From an uncultured Ectothiorhodospiraceae bacterium (GTDB lineage Bacteria; Pseudomonadota; Gammaproteobacteria; XJ16; Halofilaceae), in assembly GCA_913055615.1 (NCBI GenBank), contig CAJXKK010000017.1:1-59624 (forward strand): a DNA stretch of 59,624 nucleotides, given 5' to 3'. Within the stretch, counting starts at the first letter, position 1. Each line of letters begins with the position of its first letter. The position numbers were made by a program, and so were the translations under genes. Positions 1-9,145 of this stretch are shown one piece after another. The notes below the pieces were generated by a model. It had not been told where the DNA came from. It saw only the letters and a program-made list of their open reading frames with translations, and searched no databases.

Positions 1-194
1 AGGTAGACCTCTGCATCCGAGTCGTCGAGTCGCAGTATTCGCAGCAGGCGCAAGGTATTCCCCGGTTGTGTGTTTTTTTCAGGGGTACTCTTCGACCGAA
101 CCCGGTGTCAAGGTTCGGCTGGGGAGTGGGCTTGCTGATAATCGTACGCGCACCCGTCTTTGCAAAATACCGGACTCGATCAAAACCGCAGCTC
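1..194. other. Left edge, no gene recognised
   Basis: I see no convincing coding region here. A T-run at about 71-77 follows GC-rich sequence and could belong to the terminator of a gene lying off the left edge. Short open frames in this stretch have no recognisable family features. Confidence 0.4.
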
Positions 195-270
195 GTAGCC
201 CGGATGGAGGCGAAGCCGGAATCCGGGACGTCGATACCCCGGATTCCGGCTTCGCCTCCATCCGGGCTAC
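195..270. repeat. Perfect 33-bp inverted repeat with 10-nt loop
   Basis: The arms 195-227 and 238-270 are exact reverse complements, beginning GTAGCCCGGATGGAGGCGAA and separated by 10 nt (228-237). The element ends 33 bp beyond the 3' end of the DksA-type gene (304). Sequences starting GTAGCCCGGATG and ending in ATCCGGG are known as dispersed intergenic repeats in proteobacteria, so this is probably a REP/BIME-like palindrome that can also act as a transcription barrier. No T-tract follows it on either strand. Confidence 0.75.
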
Positions 271-303
271 ATGGAGCGGACGTCGAGGCCGACGGGATCG
301 GAT

Positions 304-570
304 TCAGCGCAGCTGGCTGTCCTTGCTGCCGCGGCGGTTGTAAAGACTGGTCTGCCCGTGTTCCTGGTCGTGCTCTTCCTGGCAGGCGACGCAGAGCCGT
401 ACGCCGGGGAGCGCCTGGCGGCGGGCTTCGGGGATCGGGCGGTCGCATTCCTCGCAATGCGTGAGGCTTTCGCCTTCGGGCAGGGACGAGCGCGCCCGCT
501 GCACCTCGTCGTTGATGGTGCTCTCGATCTGCTCGTGGACGTCGTCCTCGTCACCGAAGCCCTTGGCCAT
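304..570 (-). CDS. DksA/TraR-type C4 zinc-finger protein
   Basis: An 88-residue small member of the DksA/TraR family, similar in size to E. coli YbiI. An acidic N-terminal helix (MAKGFGDEDD) is followed by a C4 zinc finger made of CEEC and CVAC, about 20 residues apart, with a basic tail ending RRGSKDSQLR. The family binds the RNA polymerase secondary channel or acts as a small stress-linked zinc protein; the role of short members is poorly known. The start at 570 is preferred because CGAGG lies about 9 nt upstream and the family begins here; a longer in-frame extension to 714 is proline- and arginine-rich and looks non-coding. It stands alone, with the inverted repeat beyond its 3' end. Confidence 0.88.
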   Translation of the reverse strand: MAKGFGDEDDVHEQIESTINDEVQRARSSLPEGESLTHCEECDRPIPEARRQALPGVRLCVACQEEHDQEHGQTSLYNRRGSKDSQLR

Positions 571-768
571 GATGATGTGCCTCGTCGTTTTGACTCGTGA
601 ATACCGGCGAGGTTCGCGCCGGATGGTCGCCGGATCACCGTTTCGCAGAGGATAGGCCCGCCCGCTGTGCGCTGCCAAGTCGCGCGCCCTGCGTGGACGC
701 GCATACGAATCCACGATCCACGATCCGCAATGCGATCTCGCTCGGAGGCGCAGGCGCGTCAGTCACGG

Positions 769-2157
769 TCAACGGCGAGGTGTCTCCGGGCGCGTATCGA
801 CCTCCGGGACGACGACCGACTCGGCGCAACCTTCCTCGGCAGTGGCCGAAGTCCCGGAAACCGGGATTACCTCGGGTGCACGTTGTCCATGAACCGCGTA
901 TTGCCGCAGGAACCACACGAGGGCGACCGCCTGCAGGACCACGGTAGCGGCGAATGCGATCCGGTAGCCGGCCGGATCGTATTGGCGGGTGACCGGGTCT
1001 TCCCAGCCGCTCAACACCCCGCCGATCGCCCACTGTATGGTGAATGCGGCCAAAAATACCAGCACGTTGAGGGCGGTGTTGGCGCGCCCGGCCAGATGGC
1101 GGCCGAAGTGACGCGACAGCAGCGAGTAGCTCAGGCTCCCCGATGCGGCGAGGAAGCCGACGCCGACGAGCAGCACCCATAGCATGGGGCCGGTGAGGCC
1201 GACAGCGAGGATGGCAATGGCGATCATGAATGCCGTCATACCGCCGGCCGCGACGGTGACCGGGCGCAGTCCGAGACGCGTCAGCCGTTCGGTGAGCAGC
1301 CCGAGCGCGAGAAAACCGATACCCAGGCTCGCGGCGATGATCAGCAGATGGGTGGCGACCGCATCGCGCCCGAAACCGGCGACATCACGCAGCCAGGGCC
1401 CCGCCCAAAGCCCGTGGATCGACAGGGACGTCCCCATCGATACGGCGGCCAGCGGGGCGATACCGAGGAAGAACGGATCGCGAAACACGAGGCCGAGGCC
1501 GCGCAACTGATCCGTGAAGGTCGTATGGCCGGGCGGTTCATGATGGTCCGGGACGATCGTGAACACCGCCAGCGAGAGGGCCATAGCGAATACACCCAGT
1601 CCGATGAACAGCGTCCGCCAGTCCAGCACCCCGAGGAACCACTCGACCGGGACCGTAGCGCTGATCGCGCCGAGCGCGCCGAATGCCAGCAGGCAGGCGT
1701 AGACGGACGGCAGCCGATGCGGGGCGAACCACATGGCGAAGGCCTTGAACGCCGCCATCATGCAGCAGGAGACGCCGGCGCCGATCAGGGCGCGGCCGAT
1801 GGACAGCCCGAGGAGGCCGTCGGAGAACGCGAACACGAGCGAACCCGCGGCGGCGAGCGTGAGCAGGGCCGCCTCGACGCGACGGGGACCGAAGCGGTCG
1901 AGGAGGATACCCAACGGCAACTGGAGCACCGCGAAAGCGGCCATGTACATGCTGGTCAGGAAGCCGAGCGCGTCGGCGCCGAGGCCCGTATCGGCGACCA
2001 GATCCGGTGCCGCTACCGCGTTAACGGTACGAAACACGTAGGACAGGTAATAACCCGCGGCGAATGGCAGGAACAGGCGCAGCACGAGCCCCGTGCGCGG
2101 GCGGCCGGGGGCGTTGCTGGTTCCGTTCAGCTCGCTGCCGGGACCGTTGGAGGGCAC
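769..2157 (-). CDS. MFS transporter
   Basis: A 462-residue major facilitator superfamily permease with about 12 predicted hydrophobic segments. The first begins near residue 27 (LRLFLPFAAGYYLSYVFR). The loop after TM2 carries the typical GILLDRFGPRRVE (GxLxDRxGxR) motif. The N-terminal FxxxYxxSYxxR pattern recalls carboxylate or phosphorylated-sugar MFS carriers, but the substrate cannot be assigned. The apparent start is GTG with no clear ribosome-binding site, and the hydrophilic C-terminal tail (about 35 residues) is poorly conserved-looking. It lies 39 bp downstream of the P-type ATPase on the same strand, so the two may be cotranscribed. Confidence 0.85.
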   Translation of the reverse strand: MPSNGPGSELNGTSNAPGRPRTGLVLRLFLPFAAGYYLSYVFRTVNAVAAPDLVADTGLGADALGFLTSMYMAAFAVLQLPLGILLDRFGPRRVEAALLTLAAAGSLVFAFSDGLLGLSIGRALIGAGVSCCMMAAFKAFAMWFAPHRLPSVYACLLAFGALGAISATVPVEWFLGVLDWRTLFIGLGVFAMALSLAVFTIVPDHHEPPGHTTFTDQLRGLGLVFRDPFFLGIAPLAAVSMGTSLSIHGLWAGPWLRDVAGFGRDAVATHLLIIAASLGIGFLALGLLTERLTRLGLRPVTVAAGGMTAFMIAIAILAVGLTGPMLWVLLVGVGFLAASGSLSYSLLSRHFGRHLAGRANTALNVLVFLAAFTIQWAIGGVLSGWEDPVTRQYDPAGYRIAFAATVVLQAVALVWFLRQYAVHGQRAPEVIPVSGTSATAEEGCAESVVVPEVDTRPETPRR

Positions 2158-2196
2158 GCGGGGTCCGTCAGTACGAAGGAGCCGACAGTGTAAGGA

Positions 2197-4941
2197 TCAT
2201 GCCCCGGACGGCAATCCCGTACCCTGGCCGCGCTTACGACGTTTTTCGATGAAGAATTTCTCGAGTTCGACGATCGGTATCACCAGGAATGTGAGCGGGA
2301 TCAGAAGCAGCCAGTAGATCGCAGGCAGTGCCGCGGAACCGAACAGCACCTGCATCGGTGGGGCGTACGTGAACGCGAGCTGCAACAGCACGACGGTCCC
2401 CACGGAGTACCAGATGGCCGTGTTGCCTCCAAGATCGCGCCAGTGGCGGAGCGGTTGGTTCAGCAGGCGTGCATTGAACAGGTAGAAGACCTCGAACAGC
2501 ACCAGGGTATTGACCGCGGCGGTGCGCGCGGTGTCGAGTTCGATTCCGGCGTGGCGCAACACGCTGTAAACGCCGAACGTGCCTGCGAGCATGGTGAACG
2601 CGACCAGCGCGATGCGTCCGACCAGGGCGCGCCGGAGTACGGATTCACCCGCCGGCCGGGGTGGTCTGCGCATGACATGGCGGGCGGCTGGCTCAAAGGC
2701 CAGCGACAGGCCCAGCGTGGCCGCGGTGACCATGTTCACCCAGAGAATCTGCACGGGCGTGACCGGCAGCTGCATGCCGGCGATCACCGCGGCGACGATC
2801 GCGAGCGCCTCGCCGCCGTTCGTCGGCAGGAGGAAGTGTACCGAGCGTTTGATGTTGTCGTAGGCGGAGCGCCCATATCGGACGGCGGCCGCTATGGACG
2901 TGAAGTTGTCGTCCGTGAGGACGATATCGGCCGCTTCCCTGGCGACCTCGGTGCCCTTGCATCCCATGGCGATACCGACGTCGGCCCGTTTGACCGCGGC
3001 GGCGTCGTTGACGCCGTCGCCGGTCATCGCGACAACCTGCCCCTGCGCCTGAAGGGCCTCCACCAGACGCAGTTTATGTTGCGGACTGACCCGTGCGAAC
3101 ACGTCAACGCGTACGACCTCGGCCGCGAGGCGCTGCTCGTCCATCGAGTCCAGATCATTGCCGGTCAGCGCTACGGCCATCTCTTCGTGGATCCCCATGG
3201 CTTTCGCCACGGCCGCGGCCGTCGTCGCATGATCGCCGGTAATCATCTTCACGCGGATTCCGGCCTGCTGGCATTCCGCGACCGCCGTGAGTGCATCCTC
3301 GCGCGGTGGATCGATCAGCCCGATGAGGCCAAGCAATTCAAGATCGGCCGTAATGTCCTTGTGATCGAGGTGCTGCTGGTCCGCGGGCAGGGTGATCCGG
3401 GCGAGCGCGAGTACGCGCTGGCCTTCCGCGGCGATCGCCTCGGCCCGTTCATGCCAGGCGTCCGGGTCGAGAGCCTCGACACCGTTGGCCGTAACCCTGT
3501 GCCCACACATGCCCAGGATCTGTTCCGGGGCGCCTTTGACGTAGACACGCGTATGGTCGTCTTCGCCGCCGTGCAGCGTCGCCATGTATCGGTGCTCGGA
3601 TGCGAATGGCAATTCGTCGATCCGTGGCCGGCGTTCCTGCTCGGCATCCGGGTCCAGTCCCGCCTTGCGGGCGACCGTGATCAGCGCGCCTTCGGTTGGA
3701 TCCCCGTCCAGTTGCCATTGCCCGGACGCATCGCTTGAAATGCTGGCATCGTTGCAGAGCAGGCAGGCGCGCAGCAGCTCGGCGCGGCTTTCCTCGGCCA
3801 ACGGATCAACAGCCGTCTCACCACGGCGGAACTCGCCTTCCGGGGCATAGCCGGTGCCCGTGACTTCCAGCGTATCGCCGGCCGGTGCCAGCGTGACCGC
3901 GGTCATCTCGTTACGGGTCAGGGTGCCGGTCTTGTCGGAGCAGATGGTGTTGACCGAGCCGAGCGTCTCGGCCGCATGCATGCGTCGGACCACGGCATTG
4001 CGCCGGGCCATTGCCTGGACGCCGACCGCAAGCGTGATGGTCATGATCGCCGGCAATCCCTGCGGGATCGCCGCAACCGCGAGGCCGACGGCGGCCAGGA
4101 AGGAATCAGTCAACGGCCAGCCGCGTACGGTCGTGGCCAGCAGGAAAACGAGCGTCGCGATGCCGATGATCGCGACGGTGAGTCGCTTGCCGAAGCGGCG
4201 CATCTGGCGCGTCAGCGGGGTCGCGACGTGCTCGACACCCGCCAGCATTGTCGTCATGGCACCGATTTCAGTCCGCTCGCCGGTGGCGAAAACGACGCCT
4301 TCGCCGTCGCCACTCGTCACAAGCGTGCCGGAGAAGGCGAGACTCCGACGGTCACCCAGCGCCGCGTCAGCGGCGACCGGATCGGTGCTCTTGTCGACCG
4401 GTTCGGATTCTCCGGTGAGCGGCGATTCGTCAACGCGCAGTTCACGCACGCGGGTGAGACGCACGTCGGCAGGTACTTTGTCGCCGGGACCGAGCACCAC
4501 GATATCACCAGGTACGAGTTGCACCGCATCGACCGTGGTTCGCCGGCCATCCCGGCGCACGGTCGCGGTCTGTGTGAGTATGTTCCGGATGGCGGCGAGT
4601 GCTTGCTCGGCGCGGCCTTCCTGGAAGAAGCCGATGATCGCGTTGATGACCACGATGCCGAAGATGGCGCCGCTATCGACCCATTGCTCGAGCAGCGCGG
4701 TTACCGCACCGGCGACCAGAAGCACGTAGATGAGGGTGTCGTTGAACTGGGCGAAGAAGCGGGACAACCGGCCCCGCGAGCCGGGCTCGGGCAATCGGTT
4801 GTCGCCGTATTGCTCGCGACGATTGGCCGCTTCGTCCCCGGTGAGTCCCCGGCTCCGCGTATCGAGATCGGACAGCACCTGCTCCGCATCCACGGCGTGG
4901 ACGGGCGTACTGTCGTCGGTATCGCAATCGTGCCCGGACAT
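2197..4941 (-). CDS. P2-type cation-transporting ATPase (CtpF/Ca2+-ATPase-like)
   Basis: A 914-residue P-type ATPase. It has an N-terminal cation-ATPase domain, the actuator loop TGES, the phosphorylation motif DKTGTLT (Asp336), the nucleotide-binding domain with KGAPE, the hinge TGDGVNDA and about ten membrane segments. It belongs to the P2 group that includes Ca2+-ATPases and mycobacterial CtpF. The TM4 signature normally read as PEGLP is IPQGLP here (Gln294 in place of Glu), and TM6 has VNMVTAATLGL without the SERCA Asp, so ion specificity is open. The start at 4941 has GAGGGA about 6 nt upstream; an upstream Met at 4983 is less likely. The MFS gene follows on the same strand. Confidence 0.92.
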   Translation of the reverse strand: MSGHDCDTDDSTPVHAVDAEQVLSDLDTRSRGLTGDEAANRREQYGDNRLPEPGSRGRLSRFFAQFNDTLIYVLLVAGAVTALLEQWVDSGAIFGIVVINAIIGFFQEGRAEQALAAIRNILTQTATVRRDGRRTTVDAVQLVPGDIVVLGPGDKVPADVRLTRVRELRVDESPLTGESEPVDKSTDPVAADAALGDRRSLAFSGTLVTSGDGEGVVFATGERTEIGAMTTMLAGVEHVATPLTRQMRRFGKRLTVAIIGIATLVFLLATTVRGWPLTDSFLAAVGLAVAAIPQGLPAIMTITLAVGVQAMARRNAVVRRMHAAETLGSVNTICSDKTGTLTRNEMTAVTLAPAGDTLEVTGTGYAPEGEFRRGETAVDPLAEESRAELLRACLLCNDASISSDASGQWQLDGDPTEGALITVARKAGLDPDAEQERRPRIDELPFASEHRYMATLHGGEDDHTRVYVKGAPEQILGMCGHRVTANGVEALDPDAWHERAEAIAAEGQRVLALARITLPADQQHLDHKDITADLELLGLIGLIDPPREDALTAVAECQQAGIRVKMITGDHATTAAAVAKAMGIHEEMAVALTGNDLDSMDEQRLAAEVVRVDVFARVSPQHKLRLVEALQAQGQVVAMTGDGVNDAAAVKRADVGIAMGCKGTEVAREAADIVLTDDNFTSIAAAVRYGRSAYDNIKRSVHFLLPTNGGEALAIVAAVIAGMQLPVTPVQILWVNMVTAATLGLSLAFEPAARHVMRRPPRPAGESVLRRALVGRIALVAFTMLAGTFGVYSVLRHAGIELDTARTAAVNTLVLFEVFYLFNARLLNQPLRHWRDLGGNTAIWYSVGTVVLLQLAFTYAPPMQVLFGSAALPAIYWLLLIPLTFLVIPIVELEKFFIEKRRKRGQGTGLPSGA

Positions 4942-5303
4942 CCGGAATCCCTCGCTTATTGATCCTGTCGCCGGGATGGCCACGGTGGCATCGGCTCCCG
5001 GTGATCATAAACCGCCACGCTGGTGGGATCCCCGCTGCACGTGGCGCCGGTTACCGCTGCCGACGCCCGGCCGGCGCCGACGGCCGTATCCCCCGGAGGC
5101 GCAGATTATACGATTTTCGGCTTCGGGTCCGGCTCCCCGATACACGAATGGAGCGCCACGGCGCTGCTGTTTCCGACGTGCCGATCAGCGGGCGCAAATC
5201 GGGGATGCGTGGCGCTACCCTGGAGGCGTTGCACGCGTTACAGTCCGCTTTGTGCGTTTCCGTTACCCATTACCGCAGCATCCCCGCTGCCACGGCCACT
5301 TTG
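4942..5303. other. Divergent intergenic region, P-type ATPase / mltB
   Basis: A 362-bp region between two divergent genes. No coding potential is evident. An AT-rich patch around 5104-5116 (TTATACGATTTT) could hold a -10 element for the transglycosylase. No FNR-type box with at most one mismatch was found; GTGATCATAAACC near 5001 matches only the left half. Confidence 0.35.
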
Positions 5304-6524
5304 ATGATCGCCCCGAAACAGCTGTTCCGTGCCGTCCTGTGCCTGCTCCCGTTCGCCGGCAGCGCGCAGGCGGCGACGGTTGATGCCTTCTCCGCCTGCG
5401 TCTCCGACCTCCGGGACGAGGCCGCCCGCCACGACATATCCGCCCCCGTCATCGACGAGAGTCTTGCGAGCGTGGAGCGGATCGAGCGCGTGGTCGAACT
5501 CGATCGCTCCCAGCCCGAATTCACGACGCCTTTCAGCGAGTACCTCGGGCGCCGGGTCACGGATACGCGGGTCGACAAGGGCCGTGAACTGCTCGAACGC
5601 CATGAGGATCTGCTTCGCGACATTTACCGCGGTTACGGCGTGCCGCCACGCTATCTGGTCGCATTCTGGGGAATGGAAACGAACTTCGGCAGCTACTTTG
5701 GCGGCGTATCGACGATGAATGCACTTGCGACGCTCGCCTGCGATGACCGCCGCAGCGGTTATTTCACCGAACAGCTGATGGCGGCTTTGGCGATCGTCGA
5801 CGAGGGCGCGATCCCGGCGGACCGGATGGAGGGCTCCTGGGCCGGCGCGCTCGGCCACGTGCAGTTCATGCCATCGGTATTCGCGGAATACGCGGTGGAT
5901 TACGACGACGACGGGCGTCGGGATCTGTGGAACAGCGTGCCGGACGCGATGGCCTCGGCCGCGAATTTCCTGCGCGGCATCGGCTGGAACCCGGGCTGGC
6001 GCTGGGGCCGGGAGGTCACGCTGCCGGCGGATTTCCCGTACGAACTGTCGGGCTATGACAATCGCCGGTCCATGCAGGAATGGAAGGAACTCGGCGTGCG
6101 CACCGCCTACGATCGACCGCTGTCAGGGGCGGATACCGAAGCGGCCCTGATCGTGCCGTCGGGCCATGAGGGACCGAAATTCCTGGTCTACGACAATTTC
6201 AACGTCATCATGCGCTGGAACCAGTCCGAATTCTATGCGCTCGCGGTGGGGCATCTCGCGGATCGTCTCTCCGGGGCCTCGGGGCTGATGAATCCGCCGC
6301 CGGAGAATGCACCCCGGATGACGCGTGACGATGTGATCGCCCTGCAGGAACGGTTAAACGAGCGTGGTTTCGACGCCGGTGCGGCCGACGGAATTCCGGG
6401 TCCGCAGACCCGCGCGGCGATCCGGCGTTTCCAGAAAGAGCAGGGCATGATCGCGGATGGCTACGCGTCACGCCAGGTGCTCGATCGGTTGTCGCTGCAG
6501 GTGGCTGAAAACTCGGAGGACTAA
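5304..6524 (+). CDS. Lytic murein transglycosylase, MltB family, with peptidoglycan-binding domain
   Basis: A 406-residue periplasmic lytic transglycosylase. A Sec-type signal peptide covers about residues 1-20 (LCLLPFAGSAQA cleavage region). The MltB/SLT fold follows, with the catalytic glutamate in GMETNFGS (Glu125) and the downstream GALGHVQFMPS and DYDDDGRRDLW motifs. The C-terminus (about 335-400) is a PG_binding_1 domain with LQERLNERGFDAGAADGIPGPQT. These enzymes cleave the MurNAc-GlcNAc bond to form 1,6-anhydro-muropeptides during wall remodelling. No lipobox cysteine is visible, so it is probably soluble in the periplasm. The start at 5304 was chosen because it gives the signal peptide directly; the open frame extends much further upstream without coding character. 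Confidence 0.92.
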   Translation: MIAPKQLFRAVLCLLPFAGSAQAATVDAFSACVSDLRDEAARHDISAPVIDESLASVERIERVVELDRSQPEFTTPFSEYLGRRVTDTRVDKGRELLERHEDLLRDIYRGYGVPPRYLVAFWGMETNFGSYFGGVSTMNALATLACDDRRSGYFTEQLMAALAIVDEGAIPADRMEGSWAGALGHVQFMPSVFAEYAVDYDDDGRRDLWNSVPDAMASAANFLRGIGWNPGWRWGREVTLPADFPYELSGYDNRRSMQEWKELGVRTAYDRPLSGADTEAALIVPSGHEGPKFLVYDNFNVIMRWNQSEFYALAVGHLADRLSGASGLMNPPPENAPRMTRDDVIALQERLNERGFDAGAADGIPGPQTRAAIRRFQKEQGMIADGYASRQVLDRLSLQVAENSED

Positions 6525-6797
6525 GGGGGCTGTCCGCGGAATCCGTTCCGTCGCGAGGGCGTGGCACCGCGAGCCGGTAGATGGTGTCCCGGACAGGTTC
6601 CTGGTGTCGGTCCGGAGGGCTGAGGCCCCGCTGCGGCAGCGCCGACCAGGCGACACCATTGCGACCGCTGGATCGTGGCCGCCGACCTCGGCATAAGCTC
6701 GCCCACGGGCCGTGTCGCCCGTCCCCCGCACCAGCCACCAGCCAGCTGCCACCTCTCATCTCCTCCTGACGTGCACTTACCCCGGCAGAAAGCAAAC

Positions 6798-6838
6798 ATG
6801 ACCGTCGTCAATGTGCGCTTCCCCACGTTCGTTATTGT
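6798..6838 (+). promoter_or_regulatory. FNR-type box and -10 for the CBS/aldolase/GH65 operon
   Basis: ATGACCGTCGTCAA (6798-6811) matches TTGAY-N4-RTCAA with one mismatch. TATTGT at 6833-6838 sits one base from the position of a -10 if the box is centred at -41.5 (class II FNR geometry). The first downstream gene starts at 6890. The remainder of the 365-bp gap 6525-6889 shows no gene. Confidence 0.6.
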
Positions 6839-6889
6839 TGAGCCCGCACACTTGATCCGAAGCGGCCCGAAGCCGCGAGGAGGCACGCG

Positions 6890-7381
6890 ATGCGCGTGCG
6901 CAATATCTGCAATCTGGCGGTCACGACGGCGCTGAGCAGCTGTTCGGTACGCCGGGCGGCGGCGCTCATGCGCGAGCATCATGTTGGCGATGTCGTGATT
7001 GTGGAAGATTCGGGCGGAGTGCAGTGGCCACTCGGCCTGGTAACCGACCGCGACCTGGTCATGGAGACCATCAGTACATACGGCGATCCCGACACGCTCA
7101 CGCTGGGCGAAATCATGAGCAAGCCGGTTTACTGCCTTATGGAAGACGAGGGAGTCGATCATGGCCTGATGCGCATGCGGGCCGCTGGCGTACGCCGTGC
7201 TCCGGTGATCGGCACGGAGGGCCAGTTGACGGGGATCGTGTCCGTCGACGACGTGATCGCGCTGCTCGCCGAGCGAATGGGAAACCTCTCCGCCCTGCTC
7301 GACCACGAGCGTACACGTGAGCGGGATTTGCGCGGAAGTATGGCGGAACTCTTCACGACGGTATCGGAGGGGAGCACGTAG
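6890..7381 (+). CDS. Tandem CBS-domain protein (Hrp1-like)
   Basis: A 163-residue protein built almost entirely of two CBS domains. The first spans about residues 10-65 (RAAALMREHHVGDVVIVED, LGLVTDRDLVMETIS) and the second about 75-135 (MSKPVYCLMEDEG, RRAPVIGTEGQLTGIVSVDDVIALLAE). CBS pairs bind adenine nucleotides and report energy state. Size and layout resemble mycobacterial hypoxic response protein 1 (Rv2626c). A strong AGGAGG lies 8 nt before the ATG. It is the first gene of an apparent operon running through the flavodoxin-fold, aldolase and trehalose genes, downstream of an FNR-type box. Confidence 0.88.
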   Translation: MRVRNICNLAVTTALSSCSVRRAAALMREHHVGDVVIVEDSGGVQWPLGLVTDRDLVMETISTYGDPDTLTLGEIMSKPVYCLMEDEGVDHGLMRMRAAGVRRAPVIGTEGQLTGIVSVDDVIALLAERMGNLSALLDHERTRERDLRGSMAELFTTVSEGST

Positions 7382-7448
7382 CGGTACCGCGCCCGGAACG
7401 GCCGGGCCGTTGACGCACGCGGTGCCCCGACAAATGGAGAAAAGCGAC

Positions 7449-8024
7449 ATGTGTAACATCCTGGTGTTGTACGAGTCCGCGCCCTGGGCCGGTTCGGAGG
7501 AGTGCGCGTCTGAGGTCGCGAGCGGCGCAGAAGCCGCAGGTGCGGACGTGGCGCTTGCATCGTTCGGGGAGGCGGCGCTCGCCGACATCGCCTGGGCGGA
7601 TGCGCTGGCGCTCGGGATCGATGCACGCGGATCGAACCTCCCGTGGCAGGTCAAGCGCTGGCTCGACGCCCTCGGTTTCTCGGGGTGGCGCGGCGTACTG
7701 AAGGGCAAGCCGGCGTGTGTGTTCGCGGCCGGGCGCCAGGGTGGCCCCGACGCGGACGCGGCCTGCCGGGCGACGGCGCGCGTGCTCGAGGCACGCGGCA
7801 TGAACGCGGTTATTCCGCCGGAACTGGAAGCGGGTAGCGTGGACCGGCACACACTGGGCCATATTCTCGAGACCCGCTTCCCCGAGCGCCGCTCACCCGT
7901 GGTTGCGGCGTCGCGCGCGAGCAGGGCAGAGCGGCCGCCGGCAAGCGCCGGCGCGATCGTCGCCCCGGCGGCGTTTGCGCAGCAACCAAGGATGACCGCA
8001 AAGGGGGAGGCTAAAAAGGCATGA
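7449..8024 (+). CDS. Flavodoxin-fold protein (WrbA-like family, function unknown)
   Basis: A 191-residue protein with a flavodoxin-like Rossmann start ([10 protein letters not shown]). It has an [16 protein letters not shown] segment where flavodoxin-type NAD(P)H-quinone reductases have their substrate and flavin loop. The classical phosphate-binding T/SxTGNT loop is not recognisable, so FMN binding is uncertain. A paralogue lies at 54145-54624, sharing WADxLAxGID, GxNLP, RWLDxLG and the ARVLEARGM-type helix. The start at 7449 is supported by GGAG 9 nt upstream. The C-terminal 35 residues are alanine-rich and variable. Its stop overlaps the aldolase start by 4 bases (ATGA), implying translational coupling. 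Confidence 0.75.
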   Translation: MCNILVLYESAPWAGSEECASEVASGAEAAGADVALASFGEAALADIAWADALALGIDARGSNLPWQVKRWLDALGFSGWRGVLKGKPACVFAAGRQGGPDADAACRATARVLEARGMNAVIPPELEAGSVDRHTLGHILETRFPERRSPVVAASRASRAERPPASAGAIVAPAAFAQQPRMTAKGEAKKA

Positions 8025-9070
8025 CCGACATCGAGACACTGCTCGGCGCGGAAGCGGAGGACCTGCTCGGCCATGAATGCGTGGGTATTCCCCGCGCGCA
8101 ACTGCATGTTCCCGGGCCGGACTTCGTCGATCGGGTCGTCGCCGACAGCGATCGCCCGGCCGGCGTACTGGCCAGCCTGCGCACGATCTACGGGACCGGG
8201 CGACTGGGCGGCAGCGGCTACCTGTCGATACTGCCCGTCGATCAGGGGGTCGAGCACTCCGCGGGCGCCTCGTTCGCGCCCAATCCGATCTATTTCGATC
8301 CGGAAAACATCGTGCGCCTGGCGCTGGAGGGGGGCTGCAACATGGTCGCCTCGACGGTGGGGGTGCTCGGTGCCGTCGCACGCCGCTACGCGGATCGTAT
8401 CCCGTTGTTGGTCAAGCTCAATCACAACGAGCTGCTGACCTACCCGAACATCCATGACCAGACCCTGTTCACCAGCGTTGATCAGGCATTCGGCATGGGC
8501 GCGAAGGCGGTCGGCGCGACAATCTATTTCGGCTCCCCCGAATCGCGGCGTCAGATCATGGAGGTGTCCGAGGCGTTCTCCTACGCCCATGAACTGGGTA
8601 TGGCGACCGTGCTGTGGGCGTATCTGCGCAACGACGCGTTCAAGCATGAAGGCACGGATTATCACACCGCGGCCGACCTGACGGGCCAGGCCAACCATCT
8701 CGCGGCGACGATCCAGGCCGACATCGTCAAGCAGAAGCAGGCGACCCTGAACGGCGGCTATCCGGCGCTGGACTTCGGTCGGACCGACGAGCGCGTCTAT
8801 GGCGAACTGGCCGGCGAGCATCCGATCGATATGACACGCTACCAGGTGGCGAACTGTTACATGGGCCGTGTGGGCATGATCAATTCGGGTGGCGCACACG
8901 GGGCCGATGACCTGCACCAGGCGGTGCGCACGGCGGTCATCAACAAGCGCGCCGGGGGCACGGGCCTGATCACCGGACGCAAGGCATTCCAGAAGCCGAT
9001 GGAGGAGGGCGTGCAGCTGCTCAACGCGGTCCAGGACGTCTACCTGGACGCCCGGGTGACCGTTGCCTGA
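8021..9070 (+). CDS. fbaB: Class I fructose-bisphosphate aldolase, DhnA/FbaB type
   Basis: A 349-residue aldolase of the archaeal/DhnA class, the same length as E. coli FbaB (350). Recognisable segments are [13 protein letters not shown], the strand [20 protein letters not shown] and [40 protein letters not shown], where the C-terminal phosphate-binding loop lies. The enzyme interconverts fructose-1,6-bisphosphate with DHAP and glyceraldehyde-3-phosphate through a Schiff-base lysine and needs no metal. It overlaps the previous gene by 4 bases. Placement between stress proteins and trehalose enzymes suggests it feeds trehalose-derived hexose phosphate into glycolysis under the same low-oxygen control. 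Confidence 0.93.
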   Translation: MTDIETLLGAEAEDLLGHECVGIPRAQLHVPGPDFVDRVVADSDRPAGVLASLRTIYGTGRLGGSGYLSILPVDQGVEHSAGASFAPNPIYFDPENIVRLALEGGCNMVASTVGVLGAVARRYADRIPLLVKLNHNELLTYPNIHDQTLFTSVDQAFGMGAKAVGATIYFGSPESRRQIMEVSEAFSYAHELGMATVLWAYLRNDAFKHEGTDYHTAADLTGQANHLAATIQADIVKQKQATLNGGYPALDFGRTDERVYGELAGEHPIDMTRYQVANCYMGRVGMINSGGAHGADDLHQAVRTAVINKRAGGTGLITGRKAFQKPMEEGVQLLNAVQDVYLDARVTVA

Positions 9071-9145
9071 TCGGGCGCAGTGCCGGCACCAGCCTGCGCC
9101 GGAGCGGCTGCGGCGTGGCCCGCAAACCGTCCTGGGCACGGCACC

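Noticed and set aside
590-603. TTGAC half-site upstream of the DksA-type gene as an FNR-type box
   Set aside because: The right half reads GAATA, with three mismatches to RTCAA.
5001-5014. GTGATCATAAACCG between the P-type ATPase and mltB as an FNR-type box
   Set aside because: Only the left half and the central bases fit; the right half does not match RTCAA.
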